Part shown: positions 1 through 6,880 of the stretch, piece by piece
Position numbering within the stretch: position 1 is the stretch's first letter
Layout: the number at the start of each line of letters is the position of its first letter
Source: an uncultured Chlamydiae bacterium
GTDB taxonomy: Bacteria > Chlamydiota > Chlamydiia > Chlamydiales > CALBHK01
Length of the DNA: 15,152 bases
Reading direction: 5' to 3'
Assembly (NCBI GenBank): GCA_937894565.1
Contig: CALBHK010000339.1
Span: 1-15,152, forward strand
Notes under the pieces: model-generated
Databases searched by the model: none
Told to the model about the DNA's origin: nothing
The model's input: the letters and a program-made list of their open reading frames with translations, nothing else
Program-made: the position numbers and the translations under genes

Positions 1-10
1 ACTTGGCTGA

Positions 11-1252
11 CTAGGGAATGTTTTTCGTAAAGCTATTTATGCAATTAGACACTAGAATATCAAACTCCTTATCCACTTCATCAAAGCATTCTATTTTTGA
101 GACCCTATCCAATTTTTCGATCTCTTCATTTTTTCTATCTGACTCATTCTCTTGTTTGATAACCGTTGATTCAGGAACAACGCAGCTAAGCGACATCACG
201 CTTTCTAGATTGTGCTCATTGTCGTTGAAATCGAGCACAAGGCAATTAGACTTTCCAGGCCATAATCTTAATCCCCTTCCAACACTTTGAATGTAGAGAG
301 CTGAGCTTTTGGTGGGTCTGGCCATGATGATCGCATCAATTGACGGTTCGTCATATCCCTCCACAAGTATTCCGCATGAAGTGACGACTTGAATTTTTCC
401 GTGTTTGAATTTTTTTAGAGTTTTTTTGCGCTTATCTGTAGGCATATCACCCCAAACAGCCGCAGCTTGAATGCCCTCCTTAGTGAACAATTTTGCAAGG
501 TCTTTGCTATGCTTTACATCGCAGCAGAAAGCCACTCCCTTTCTTCCTTCTGCGTATTCTTTGAATTTATCCACAATGAATTTATTGCGCTGGTCTGTGT
601 TAACGGCTTCCGAAAGATCACGCACAGCAAAATCACCGTTCTGTGTGCGAATTCGATCTAAAGCAAGGTTTGTGAGAATCTTTCTGCCAATGACAGGTGA
701 TAGGTAGCCTGCTAGAATCATCGTTGAAATGGAGCGGTTAAATGTGATCTTATCGAACGTTTCTCCAAGGGATTGTTTATCGCTTCGCGATGCCGTGGCC
801 GTAACTCCGATTAAGAGCTTGTTAGAGTCATTTGAAAACCCTGTAGCCTTTATAATGTTCTGATATGAATCGGCTGTGGCATGATGGGCTTCATCAATTA
901 AAAGAAGCTCAAAGCCTAGATCAAGAAGTCTATTAAGGCGTTTTGAACGGCTACAAGATTGAACAGAACCAACCACAATTTGAGAATGAATTTCATCGCG
1001 TTCACCCATACATACGCCAATGCTTACTTCAGGCCAAAACAAACGCATCTTATCTACTGTTTGCTGAATAAGCTCTTCACGATGAGCTAATATAAGAGTC
1101 TTCTTGTTTATCTGTTTAGCTATTGCCGACATGATGATCGTTTTACCTGAGCCGGTAGGCAAGCTGATTAGTTGTCGATTGATTCCGGATTGGAATTCAT
1201 TTAACACAGTATCAATGCATTCGTTTTGATAATCTCGTAAAGCTATTGTCAT
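11..1252 (-). CDS. DEAD/DEAH-box superfamily 2 helicase
   Basis: A 413-residue SF2 helicase of the restriction-enzyme-R/Ssl2-like type, an ATP-dependent nucleic-acid translocase or unwinding enzyme. The motifs are in order: LRDYQ near the start, Walker A PTGSGKT at residues 32-38, DEAH at 120-123, motif III-like TATASR at 151-156, and motif VI QSVGRGLR at 322-329. Both RecA lobes are therefore present, with no added nuclease or methylase domain. It lies 16 bp downstream of the RHH gene and probably belongs to the parA transcript. The upstream Shine-Dalgarno sequence is weak, which fits coupling to that transcript. Its last codons lie in the 36-bp inverted repeat, and a 13-bp piece of that repeat recurs at its own 5' end (1235-1247). 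The substrate cannot be read from the sequence. Plasmid replication or maintenance is an inference from position. Confidence 0.93.
   Translation of the reverse strand: MTIALRDYQNECIDTVLNEFQSGINRQLISLPTGSGKTIIMSAIAKQINKKTLILAHREELIQQTVDKMRLFWPEVSIGVCMGERDEIHSQIVVGSVQSCSRSKRLNRLLDLGFELLLIDEAHHATADSYQNIIKATGFSNDSNKLLIGVTATASRSDKQSLGETFDKITFNRSISTMILAGYLSPVIGRKILTNLALDRIRTQNGDFAVRDLSEAVNTDQRNKFIVDKFKEYAEGRKGVAFCCDVKHSKDLAKLFTKEGIQAAAVWGDMPTDKRKKTLKKFKHGKIQVVTSCGILVEGYDEPSIDAIIMARPTKSSALYIQSVGRGLRLWPGKSNCLVLDFNDNEHNLESVMSLSCVVPESTVIKQENESDRKNEEIEKLDRVSKIECFDEVDKEFDILVSNCINSFTKNIP
20..55 (+). repeat. 36-bp inverted repeat, left copy
   Basis: The 36 bases at 20-55 are the exact reverse complement of 15098-15133. 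The left copy lies inside the last codons of the helicase gene, encoding NCINSFTKN near its C-terminus. The inner edge of each copy is exactly 55 bases from its window end. No target-site duplication is visible outside the pair. It could be a recombination site, a cruciform stem at the joint of a circular plasmid, or a contig-end effect. Confidence 0.9.
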
Positions 1253-1268
1253 TCAATTTGTCATTGGT

Positions 1269-1679
1269 TCATTGTTCTGCCAGTGACTTGTATAGGGAGC
1301 TTTCAGTTTCTTTTTGAGCAAGTTCCTTAATACAGATCTCTAAGGCCATTTCAACGATAGCGGTTTTAGTTATCCGCTGCTCGCCCTTCAATTGCCGCTT
1401 TAGTTGTATCCAGGCATCTTCTAGCTTCGTTAGGGTGCTCTGTGATAGGTTAAAGGTGGCTTTCTCTTTAAAATAAATTGTTTCCATACCGCTATCTTGC
1501 TTGGTTGCTTTATTTTTGGCAAGTTTTATTGTTTTATGGTTTTCTTGTTCTTCTTCGAGAGAAGGGGTTTTGACTTGGTCGCAATTGTTGTTGTTGTGTT
1601 TCTTTATGGTTTTATTGTTAGCTGGTTTGCTGGTTTGCATTAAATCTGCCATGATATCCGGTGTTTGCTGTCTAGCCAT
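1269..1679 (-). CDS. Ribbon-helix-helix partition partner of ParA (ParB-like role)
   Basis: A 136-residue protein encoded directly after parA and overlapping its stop by 8 bp (ATGGCTAG), a typical place for a centromere-binding partner. The N-terminal half is polar and low-complexity (Asn/Lys-rich, with an HNNNN stretch) and probably disordered. Such tails often touch ParA. The C-terminal half, about residues 72-117, reads as a ribbon-helix-helix fold: a short strand (ATFNLS), a helix (STLTKLEDAWIQLKR) and a second helix (TKTAIVEMALEICIKEL). RHH proteins of this kind bind short repeats that serve as both centromere and operator, and repress their own operon. Candidate repeats lie upstream of parA. 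The identification rests on gene order and predicted fold, not on a recognised close homologue. Confidence 0.7.
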   Translation of the reverse strand: MARQQTPDIMADLMQTSKPANNKTIKKHNNNNCDQVKTPSLEEEQENHKTIKLAKNKATKQDSGMETIYFKEKATFNLSQSTLTKLEDAWIQLKRQLKGEQRITKTAIVEMALEICIKELAQKETESSLYKSLAEQ

Positions 1680-2415
1680 CTTTTAAAATCCTCTTAATAA
1701 GTTTGGTATAGTCTTTTGCGCCAGGAGAGTTTGGGGCAAATTCGAAAATCGTTTTCCCAAAGCCTGCGCTTTCGGAAATACGCACATTATAGCGAATCGA
1801 TTCACATAACTGCTCAGGAAAATGCTTTTTAAGCTGATCTAAGATCTCAGTTGATTTTTTTACACGGCCATCATGGAATGTCGGCAGAACATACTTGTGT
1901 GACAGATGTTTGTTAAATCGTTTTACAGCTTCTAAGGACTTCATAAACTCCGCTAGGCTGTTAATGGTGAGAACTTCAAGAGAAACAGGCGTGAGCACTT
2001 CATGTGCATAGAATAGAGTGTTAATGGTTAGGGCATCCCATGATGGAGACGTATCTATGATGACAAAATCGAATTCCCCTTCAAGTGGCTGCAATGCTTC
2101 TGCGAGTGTTTGCTCTGCTCCGAAATCTTTACGGCCAATTGTTCGCTTGACGCCTGCTAATGATTTCCCACCTGCTAAAATCCATAGTCCCGGGCGAGCT
2201 TCAAAGATCGCGTTTTGTGCTGGCTTGTCTTCGGCTATTACATCGGCTAGGCCGAAAGGTGGTTTGACACCCAATAAAAAGGCGTCTTGCCCTTGGTCGT
2301 CTGTGTCAATAAGCAAAACTTTTTTCTTGTGAAGTGTAAGTCCATGAGCAATGGCAACCGCTGTCGATGACTTGGCTACTCCGCCCTTACTAAGACTTAT
2401 AGCTATTTTTCGCAT
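1672..2415 (-). CDS. parA: ParA-family partition ATPase
   Basis: A 247-residue P-loop ATPase of the ParA/MinD class that segregates plasmid copies by ATP-driven patterning on the nucleoid. The deviant Walker A KGGVAKSS is at residues 10-17, with the signature lysine at 10. VLLIDTDDQGQ follows at about 33-43, and the Walker B-type strand FVIIDTSPS has its aspartate at 121. There is no N-terminal HTH, so this is a short type Ib-like ParA, usually paired with a small RHH partner that handles repression. That matches the next gene. The start ATG at 2415 puts the P-loop at the usual distance from the N-terminus. Transcription runs leftward from the 2416-2520 region. Confidence 0.93.
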   Translation of the reverse strand: MRKIAISLSKGGVAKSSTAVAIAHGLTLHKKKVLLIDTDDQGQDAFLLGVKPPFGLADVIAEDKPAQNAIFEARPGLWILAGGKSLAGVKRTIGRKDFGAEQTLAEALQPLEGEFDFVIIDTSPSWDALTINTLFYAHEVLTPVSLEVLTINSLAEFMKSLEAVKRFNKHLSHKYVLPTFHDGRVKKSTEILDQLKKHFPEQLCESIRYNVRISESAGFGKTIFEFAPNSPGAKDYTKLIKRILKDG

Positions 2416-2520
2416 ACATCATTTCCTAATGTTAAGAAGTTTAGCCAGCTTATCATAAAGTGTGGTGTGTTGCTAGCCATCTTTATGGTGATATGGTTTT
2501 ATTGCTTTGTTGTCACGTTA
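2416..2520 (-). promoter_or_regulatory. par operon promoter/operator region, candidate centromere
   Basis: This is the only sizeable non-coding DNA upstream of parA. On the plus strand, 2484-2507 reads as degenerate 8-bp steps (TATGGTGA, TATGGTTT, TATTGCTT), as expected of short RHH operator repeats. The 12-mer CTAGCCATCTTT at 2473-2484 recurs at 1672-1683, the parA/RHH junction. A minus-strand TATGAT can serve as -10, but its -35 is poor. The role is inferred from position and repeat pattern. Confidence 0.4.
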
Positions 2521-2537
2521 AAATTTTCGGTTGGTTT

Positions 2538-2565
2538 TGTCGCACTACCGGTCGGTCATGCGACA
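2538..2565. repeat. 28-bp dyad, candidate recombinase site or operator
   Basis: TGTCGCA at 2538-2544 and TGCGACA at 2559-2565 form a perfect 7-bp inverted repeat around a 14-bp centre that contains ACCGGT. It lies between the divergent parA and recombinase genes. The size and symmetry suit a crossover half-site pair for a small serine recombinase, or an operator. I infer this and cannot prove it. Confidence 0.4.
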
Positions 2566-2623
2566 GGTTAAATATAAAAAAAGGCGCATCTATTAATATA
2601 TTGATATAAAAACATTGCATTAA

Positions 2624-2666
2624 ATTTCGTGTAGCTACATATTATAGGAAAATACCAACACGAAAT
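2624..2666. repeat. Dyads directly upstream of the recombinase gene
   Basis: ATTTCGTGT at 2624-2632 and ACACGAAAT at 2658-2666 form a perfect 9-bp inverted repeat with a 25-nt centre. Inside it, TGTAGCTACA at 2630-2639 is a 10-bp palindrome. The outer arm ends 13 bp before the recombinase ATG, so binding there would affect transcription or ribosome access. Autoregulation or a res-like accessory site is possible. Confidence 0.4.
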
Positions 2667-2679
2667 AGGAAAAGTACCC

Positions 2680-3348
2680 ATGAAATTCATCGCATACCTA
2701 AGAGTCAGCACAGAAGATCAAAGTCTTGGCCTCGATGCACAGAAATTTGCATGTGAAACGTATTGTCAAAAGCTAGGTTATGAACTTAACAAGGTATTCA
2801 GCGATGAAGGGCTTTCCGGTGGACTGTCTTTTGATAAGCGCCCAGGCATTTTAGATGCCCTCGCATCCTTGGAGAAAGGGGATGTTCTGCTCGTTGCAAA
2901 AAGGGATAGATTATCGAGAGGTGATACTCTTGCTATGGCCATGATTGAGGCCGGAGTCGCAAGGAAAGGAGCAAAGATTATATCAACTGCCGGAGAAGGT
3001 ACAGAAAGCGAAGATCCTGCCTCTATTCTTATGCGTCGCATGGTGGATGCATTCGGAGAATATGAGCGTTTAATCATTAAAAGCCGGACTAAAGCCGCAT
3101 TGCAGACAAAAAAAGCCAAAGGGGAGCGAGTTGGGCATATTCCATTTGGTCAAAAACTCGCAGAAGATGGGATCCACTTAGAGGAGTGTGCTACCGAGCA
3201 AGATATCTTGCAGCAAATAAATGACCTAAAAGGCCGTGGACTTTCTATCCGAGCAATTGCTGCCGCAATGAATGAGAGAAAAGCATTTAACCGGGGGGCG
3301 GAATGGAACGCATCGAGCGTGCACAGGATTTTACAAAAAGCGGCATAG
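2680..3348 (+). CDS. Small serine recombinase (resolvase/invertase family)
   Basis: A 222-residue serine recombinase. The catalytic domain opens with YLRVSTEDQSLGLDAQ, which has the nucleophile Ser10 and Arg8. KRDRLSR at 74-80 supplies the active-site arginines. The long E helix follows (MRRMVDAFGEYERLIIKSRT). A short C-terminal HTH_7-like region (about 175-222) ends in WNASSVHRIL. The length fits Tn3-type resolvases and DNA invertases, not large integrases. Such enzymes cut and rejoin DNA through a 5'-phosphoserine link and resolve dimers, invert segments or integrate elements. AGGA about 9 nt upstream of the ATG supports the start. The 3' end overlaps the HTH gene by 46 bp, suggesting joint expression. 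Targets could be the nearby dyads or the 36-bp terminal inverted repeats. Confidence 0.9.
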   Translation: MKFIAYLRVSTEDQSLGLDAQKFACETYCQKLGYELNKVFSDEGLSGGLSFDKRPGILDALASLEKGDVLLVAKRDRLSRGDTLAMAMIEAGVARKGAKIISTAGEGTESEDPASILMRRMVDAFGEYERLIIKSRTKAALQTKKAKGERVGHIPFGQKLAEDGIHLEECATEQDILQQINDLKGRGLSIRAIAAAMNERKAFNRGAEWNASSVHRILQKAA

Positions 3349-3605
3349 ATGTTGCCTTAGACAAACTGGCGGATTCAATAAAGGATCTGCCACAAGACAG
3401 AAAAGGGGAGTTAGAAAAGTTTATGGCAGAGAAAAAAATTTATACAATTGAGGAGCTGGCAAAGATATTACAGTTGTCGCCTTTGACTGTACGTCGAGCT
3501 ATTAAAGAAGGCAAAATCAATGTAATACGTCTAGGATCTGGGCCGAAAGCACCAATTCGCATCACAGAGGCCGAAGTCGACAAGATCCTAAGTGAAGGAA
3601 TGTAA
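3303..3605 (+). CDS. Excisionase-like helix-turn-helix protein
   Basis: A 100-residue protein with a C-terminal MerR/HTH_17-type domain: YTIEELAKILQLSPLTVRRAIKEG, then a wing (INVIRLGSG) and a short helix ending at KIL. Excisionases and small phage or plasmid regulators use this layout. The N-terminal 40 residues are charged helix. The ATG at 3303 overlaps the recombinase gene by 46 bp. An alternative start at Met41 (3423) leaves just the HTH domain and has the better Shine-Dalgarno sequence (AAGGGGAG about 11 nt upstream), so either or both may be used. Its position after the recombinase suggests that it directs recombination or regulates the gene pair. Regulation of the downstream replication genes is also possible. 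Confidence 0.75.
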   Translation: MERIERAQDFTKSGIDVALDKLADSIKDLPQDRKGELEKFMAEKKIYTIEELAKILQLSPLTVRRAIKEGKINVIRLGSGPKAPIRITEAEVDKILSEGM

Positions 3606-3645
3606 TTGGCTGTGTATCGACCATTAAAAAATACGGAGTTTGAAA

Positions 3646-4755
3646 GTGCCAAGAGATAAGAAAATGGAAAAAAAGACAAAACAACCAGTAAAAAAAGATG
3701 CCGGTAACATCTCGAATAAAGAATATGCCGATACACTGGCAGATATCAAACATCGTATCCACGATGCTCAACTCAAAGCAGCTACGGCAGCTAACAGAGT
3801 ATTATTAAGCCTGTATTGGTCTATAGGAAGAACAATAGTGGAAAAGCAAGAACAGAGCGGCTGGGGATCAAATTTTATCGAGAAATTGGCCAAAGATCTG
3901 AAAAATAACTTCCCTGATATTGAGGGGTTTTCAAGGAGCAACATCTTCCGGATGAGAGCATTTTACCTGGAATATGCAAAAGTCGCACCGGCAGTGCGAA
4001 AAATTGATGACCCTGAAAACCTTGGGGTACTAGCGCAAATTCCTTGGAGCCATAACATCGTCCTAATGGAAAAACTAGATTGTGTAGATGATCGCATTTG
4101 GTATGCGCATAAGACGATAGAAAACGGATGGAGCCGGGACGTATTAGTCATGTGGATCAAATCCGACTTACATAAACGCCAGGGAAAGGCGATTACCAAT
4201 TTTAAGGCAACCATACCATCTTCGCATTCTGATCTTGCACACCAATCACTAAAAGACCCATACTTATTCGATTTCTTAACTCTTGCAGAAGACTATAAGG
4301 AACAGGAGATTGAACAGGGACTGGTCGACCACGTGAAAAAATTTCTAATGGAACTTGGAACCGGATTTGCCTTTGTCGGACAACAATATAAAATTGAAGT
4401 CAGCGGAAAAAATTATCGTATCGATCTACTCCTATATAATTTCAAACTTCGGCGGTTTTTCGTAGTCGAAATTAAGGCTAGGTCATTCGATCCCAGGGAT
4501 GCTGGACAAATCAATTTCTATCTATCTGCTGTTGACGATTTATTAAAACATCCGGATGACCTTCCGACGATAGGACTGATTCTATGCAGTGACAAGGACA
4601 ATATTACCGCAGAATATGCCTTGAGGAATATAAACAGCCCTGTTGGCGTTGCCGGTTATGAAGTAAAGTTAGTAGAATCGCTTCCTAAAGACCTCAAGGG
4701 ATCGCTACCAACAATTAAAGAAATCGAAGAAGAATTAGAGAAGGACTCCATATGA
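3646..4755 (+). CDS. DUF1016/YhcG-type PD-(D/E)XK nuclease protein
   Basis: About 369 residues with the two parts of the YhcG family. The N-terminal DUF1016 helical region (roughly residues 25-165) includes LYWSIGRTIVEKQEQSGWG and FSRSNIFRMRAFYL. The PD-(D/E)XK-like nuclease domain (about 230-350) has D260 in YRIDLLLYN and E275/K277 in VVEIKA. Family members are putative nucleases on mobile DNA with a poorly defined role. I chose GTG at 3646 because GGAG sits 7 nt upstream. TTG at 3640 is too close to that site, and ATG at 3664 is a further option. The stop overlaps the next gene's ATG (ATGA), so it is translationally coupled to the primase-helicase. A replication, repair or defence role is an inference. 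Confidence 0.85.
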   Translation: MPRDKKMEKKTKQPVKKDAGNISNKEYADTLADIKHRIHDAQLKAATAANRVLLSLYWSIGRTIVEKQEQSGWGSNFIEKLAKDLKNNFPDIEGFSRSNIFRMRAFYLEYAKVAPAVRKIDDPENLGVLAQIPWSHNIVLMEKLDCVDDRIWYAHKTIENGWSRDVLVMWIKSDLHKRQGKAITNFKATIPSSHSDLAHQSLKDPYLFDFLTLAEDYKEQEIEQGLVDHVKKFLMELGTGFAFVGQQYKIEVSGKNYRIDLLLYNFKLRRFFVVEIKARSFDPRDAGQINFYLSAVDDLLKHPDDLPTIGLILCSDKDNITAEYALRNINSPVGVAGYEVKLVESLPKDLKGSLPTIKEIEEELEKDSI

Positions 4756-6872
4756 CAACTGTTTACATCGAGAACCTCGACGAAATTAAAGCTAAACTGA
4801 ATCCGGAAGCTGTATTGGAACTACTACAACCTGGAAATAAAAAACGCTTCGGGAAAGAATTAAGATCCCCTTGTCCTGTTCATGGAGGCGATGGCGCAGA
4901 AAATTTTTCTCTCAATGTCGATACGCACAATTGGATGTGCCACTCGAATGGATGCAAAGGAACAAACCTAGTCGATCTATATGCACAAAGTAAAAAAATA
5001 CAAATTAATATTGCTGCTGCGAAATTAGCAGAAAAATTCAGCATACCGATCAAATACAAGGAAGCTATGGTAAGCAATAGGAATACATCGTACTCGCCAG
5101 AATCCATTTTAACATGCTGGGATAAGGCACAACCGCAAGGGAAAGATACATACTTCCCAAAAAAAAGACTACAACCTCCTCCTATAGCACGTTTTGGAAG
5201 TAATCCTAAAGGCTATACGTCAACTCTCATTGCCTTGAAAGACGTAAATGATGAGTTAAAATGCCTTATAAGCTTAAGTTCTGGTGGTAAATTTAATTTT
5301 GGCAATCCAAAGGGTGCATTTGCACTTTTAGGGGTAATCAATCCGGATGGGGAATTTTACGCAGGCGAAGGTATAGCCACAGTTCAAACCGCATGGGAAG
5401 CTACTCAAAGAAAGATCCCGGCAGTTTCTTGTGGAACATGGAGCAATATATTGCCTGTGGTCACTGCGATTAAGAGTAAATACCATAATGCAAAGCCCAT
5501 CATATTGATTGATTGTGATGGTGGGGGTAATGGTATAAAAGCCGCTCAAATGATCGCTAAGGCGTTCCCTGATGCAACATTCAGAAAGCCCGATTTTAGC
5601 CAATTCATCAACCCTAACAATGAAAATCTTGCCGACTTTAACGATCTTATTTCAGTATGCAATTTCCCTCTTGAAGAAGTTAAAAGGCAACTTTCAATTG
5701 AGTTCCAAATCCCAGAATATGAAGACTTAAAAGAATGGTCTAAAGAGAATAGACAAGAGATATTAAAAGAAAACAGCAATTCTTCATCCAATTATTTACC
5801 CATAATTTCTATCGCGGATAGGCAAAAAAACCATGAGGCCATGCTTGCAAAAAACAGGGGTAAAAAATACTTAGGATTAAAAGTTAAGACGATTAAAGAG
5901 TTTAACCATGATATGTTAGGTATTCGAGGCTTACAGCTACTTGCAGCAGCCCCTAACGTTGGTAAAACGTCATTAACAATTCAATTAGCACTAGAGGTTT
6001 TATCAGAAAATCCAGAAGCTTGTTTGGTTTATGTGTCTTTAGAAATGAATGAAGACTCTATATTTACAAAAATGAATCTTTATCATTCAGAATTAAATTA
6101 TAAAACTTATGTCTTAGGTAGTACTCAAATAGAATATGAAACCCATCATGAAAATTTATTTACCTCCGAAGAATTGCGAAAGATGGAATTAGCGAAAAAT
6201 TCCATTACAAAATATGGTTACAGGCTTCAAATTATCGACCAAAAAACTTGTCCAAATATCAACTCTGATACGATTATAGCTCATATTGAAAATGTTAAAA
6301 AAGAAACAGGATGCACAAGAGCAATTGTCATTGTCGATTATTTGCAAGTATGGCCTGTCCCTGAAAATAAAAGATTTTCAAGTGACATTGAAGCCGATAA
6401 ATGGCGTATCGGCGAGATAAAAAAAATCAGTGATGCTTTAAATATTGATAATCATGACCCATTGATCGTCATATCAGAGTCAAGAAAGCCATCATCAAGC
6501 GGCGAAGTGTGGGGCGGTGAATTATCTGACGTTATGGGATCTGCAAGAGGTACATACACTCCGGATGCTGTTTTACTTCTATCTCAATTGGAAGAAAAAA
6601 CATTAGGAAATTTATTTAAAAATTCAGGGATAAAAGACTTTGAAAATAAAGAAAATCCAAATAGTAAGGAAGTGGTAGAATCCAAGCCTATTACTGATTT
6701 TCTGGCTCGCCACGGAATGGTTTTTTGTGGATTAAAGTTGCCCAAGTGCCGTGATGGTATGACAAGATTTAATACTATTTTAGTATTCCATTTTCGCAGA
6801 AATAAATTTGAACCTATAAATTGGTTGGAAATTAGACGGATTTCATCTGAAGATAAAAAAAAGAATAAATAA
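4752..6872 (+). CDS. T7 gp4-like primase-helicase (Zn-finger, Toprim, DnaB-type RecA)
   Basis: A 706-residue bifunctional replication protein. The zinc-binding domain has CPVH at 41-44 and CHSNGC with C63 and C68. A Toprim/primase region follows, with E206 in YAGEGIAT, DCDGGGNG at 254-261 (the DxD metal site) and DFNDL at 295-299. After a polar linker (about 320-370) comes a RecA-type helicase with Walker A APNVGKTS at 400-407, VYVSLEMNE carrying the catalytic-type glutamate 431, and IVIVDYLQV ending with Walker B D529. This matches phage and plasmid gp4-type enzymes that unwind DNA and prime the lagging strand. It is ATGA-coupled to the DUF1016 gene, and 8 bp separate it from the initiator gene. 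Base composition falls sharply after the Toprim half, which may mark a chimeric origin. Confidence 0.92.
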   Translation: MTTVYIENLDEIKAKLNPEAVLELLQPGNKKRFGKELRSPCPVHGGDGAENFSLNVDTHNWMCHSNGCKGTNLVDLYAQSKKIQINIAAAKLAEKFSIPIKYKEAMVSNRNTSYSPESILTCWDKAQPQGKDTYFPKKRLQPPPIARFGSNPKGYTSTLIALKDVNDELKCLISLSSGGKFNFGNPKGAFALLGVINPDGEFYAGEGIATVQTAWEATQRKIPAVSCGTWSNILPVVTAIKSKYHNAKPIILIDCDGGGNGIKAAQMIAKAFPDATFRKPDFSQFINPNNENLADFNDLISVCNFPLEEVKRQLSIEFQIPEYEDLKEWSKENRQEILKENSNSSSNYLPIISIADRQKNHEAMLAKNRGKKYLGLKVKTIKEFNHDMLGIRGLQLLAAAPNVGKTSLTIQLALEVLSENPEACLVYVSLEMNEDSIFTKMNLYHSELNYKTYVLGSTQIEYETHHENLFTSEELRKMELAKNSITKYGYRLQIIDQKTCPNINSDTIIAHIENVKKETGCTRAIVIVDYLQVWPVPENKRFSSDIEADKWRIGEIKKISDALNIDNHDPLIVISESRKPSSSGEVWGGELSDVMGSARGTYTPDAVLLLSQLEEKTLGNLFKNSGIKDFENKENPNSKEVVESKPITDFLARHGMVFCGLKLPKCRDGMTRFNTILVFHFRRNKFEPINWLEIRRISSEDKKKNK

Positions 6873-6880
6873 GGGTTACT

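Noticed and set aside
567..575. Perfect DnaA box TTATCCACA
   Set aside because: It is a single site inside the helicase coding sequence, far from the iterons, and easily expected by chance in AT-rich DNA.
18..707. Plus-strand ORFs opposite the helicase, and similar ORFs opposite parA, the recombinase, DUF1016 and primase genes
   Set aside because: They lie wholly within well-supported genes on the other strand, lack ribosome sites and give sequences of no protein-like character.
2680..3605. IS607-type transposon
   Set aside because: In IS607 enzymes the HTH precedes the serine catalytic domain in one protein and a tnpB gene follows. Here the HTH is a separate downstream gene and tnpB is absent.
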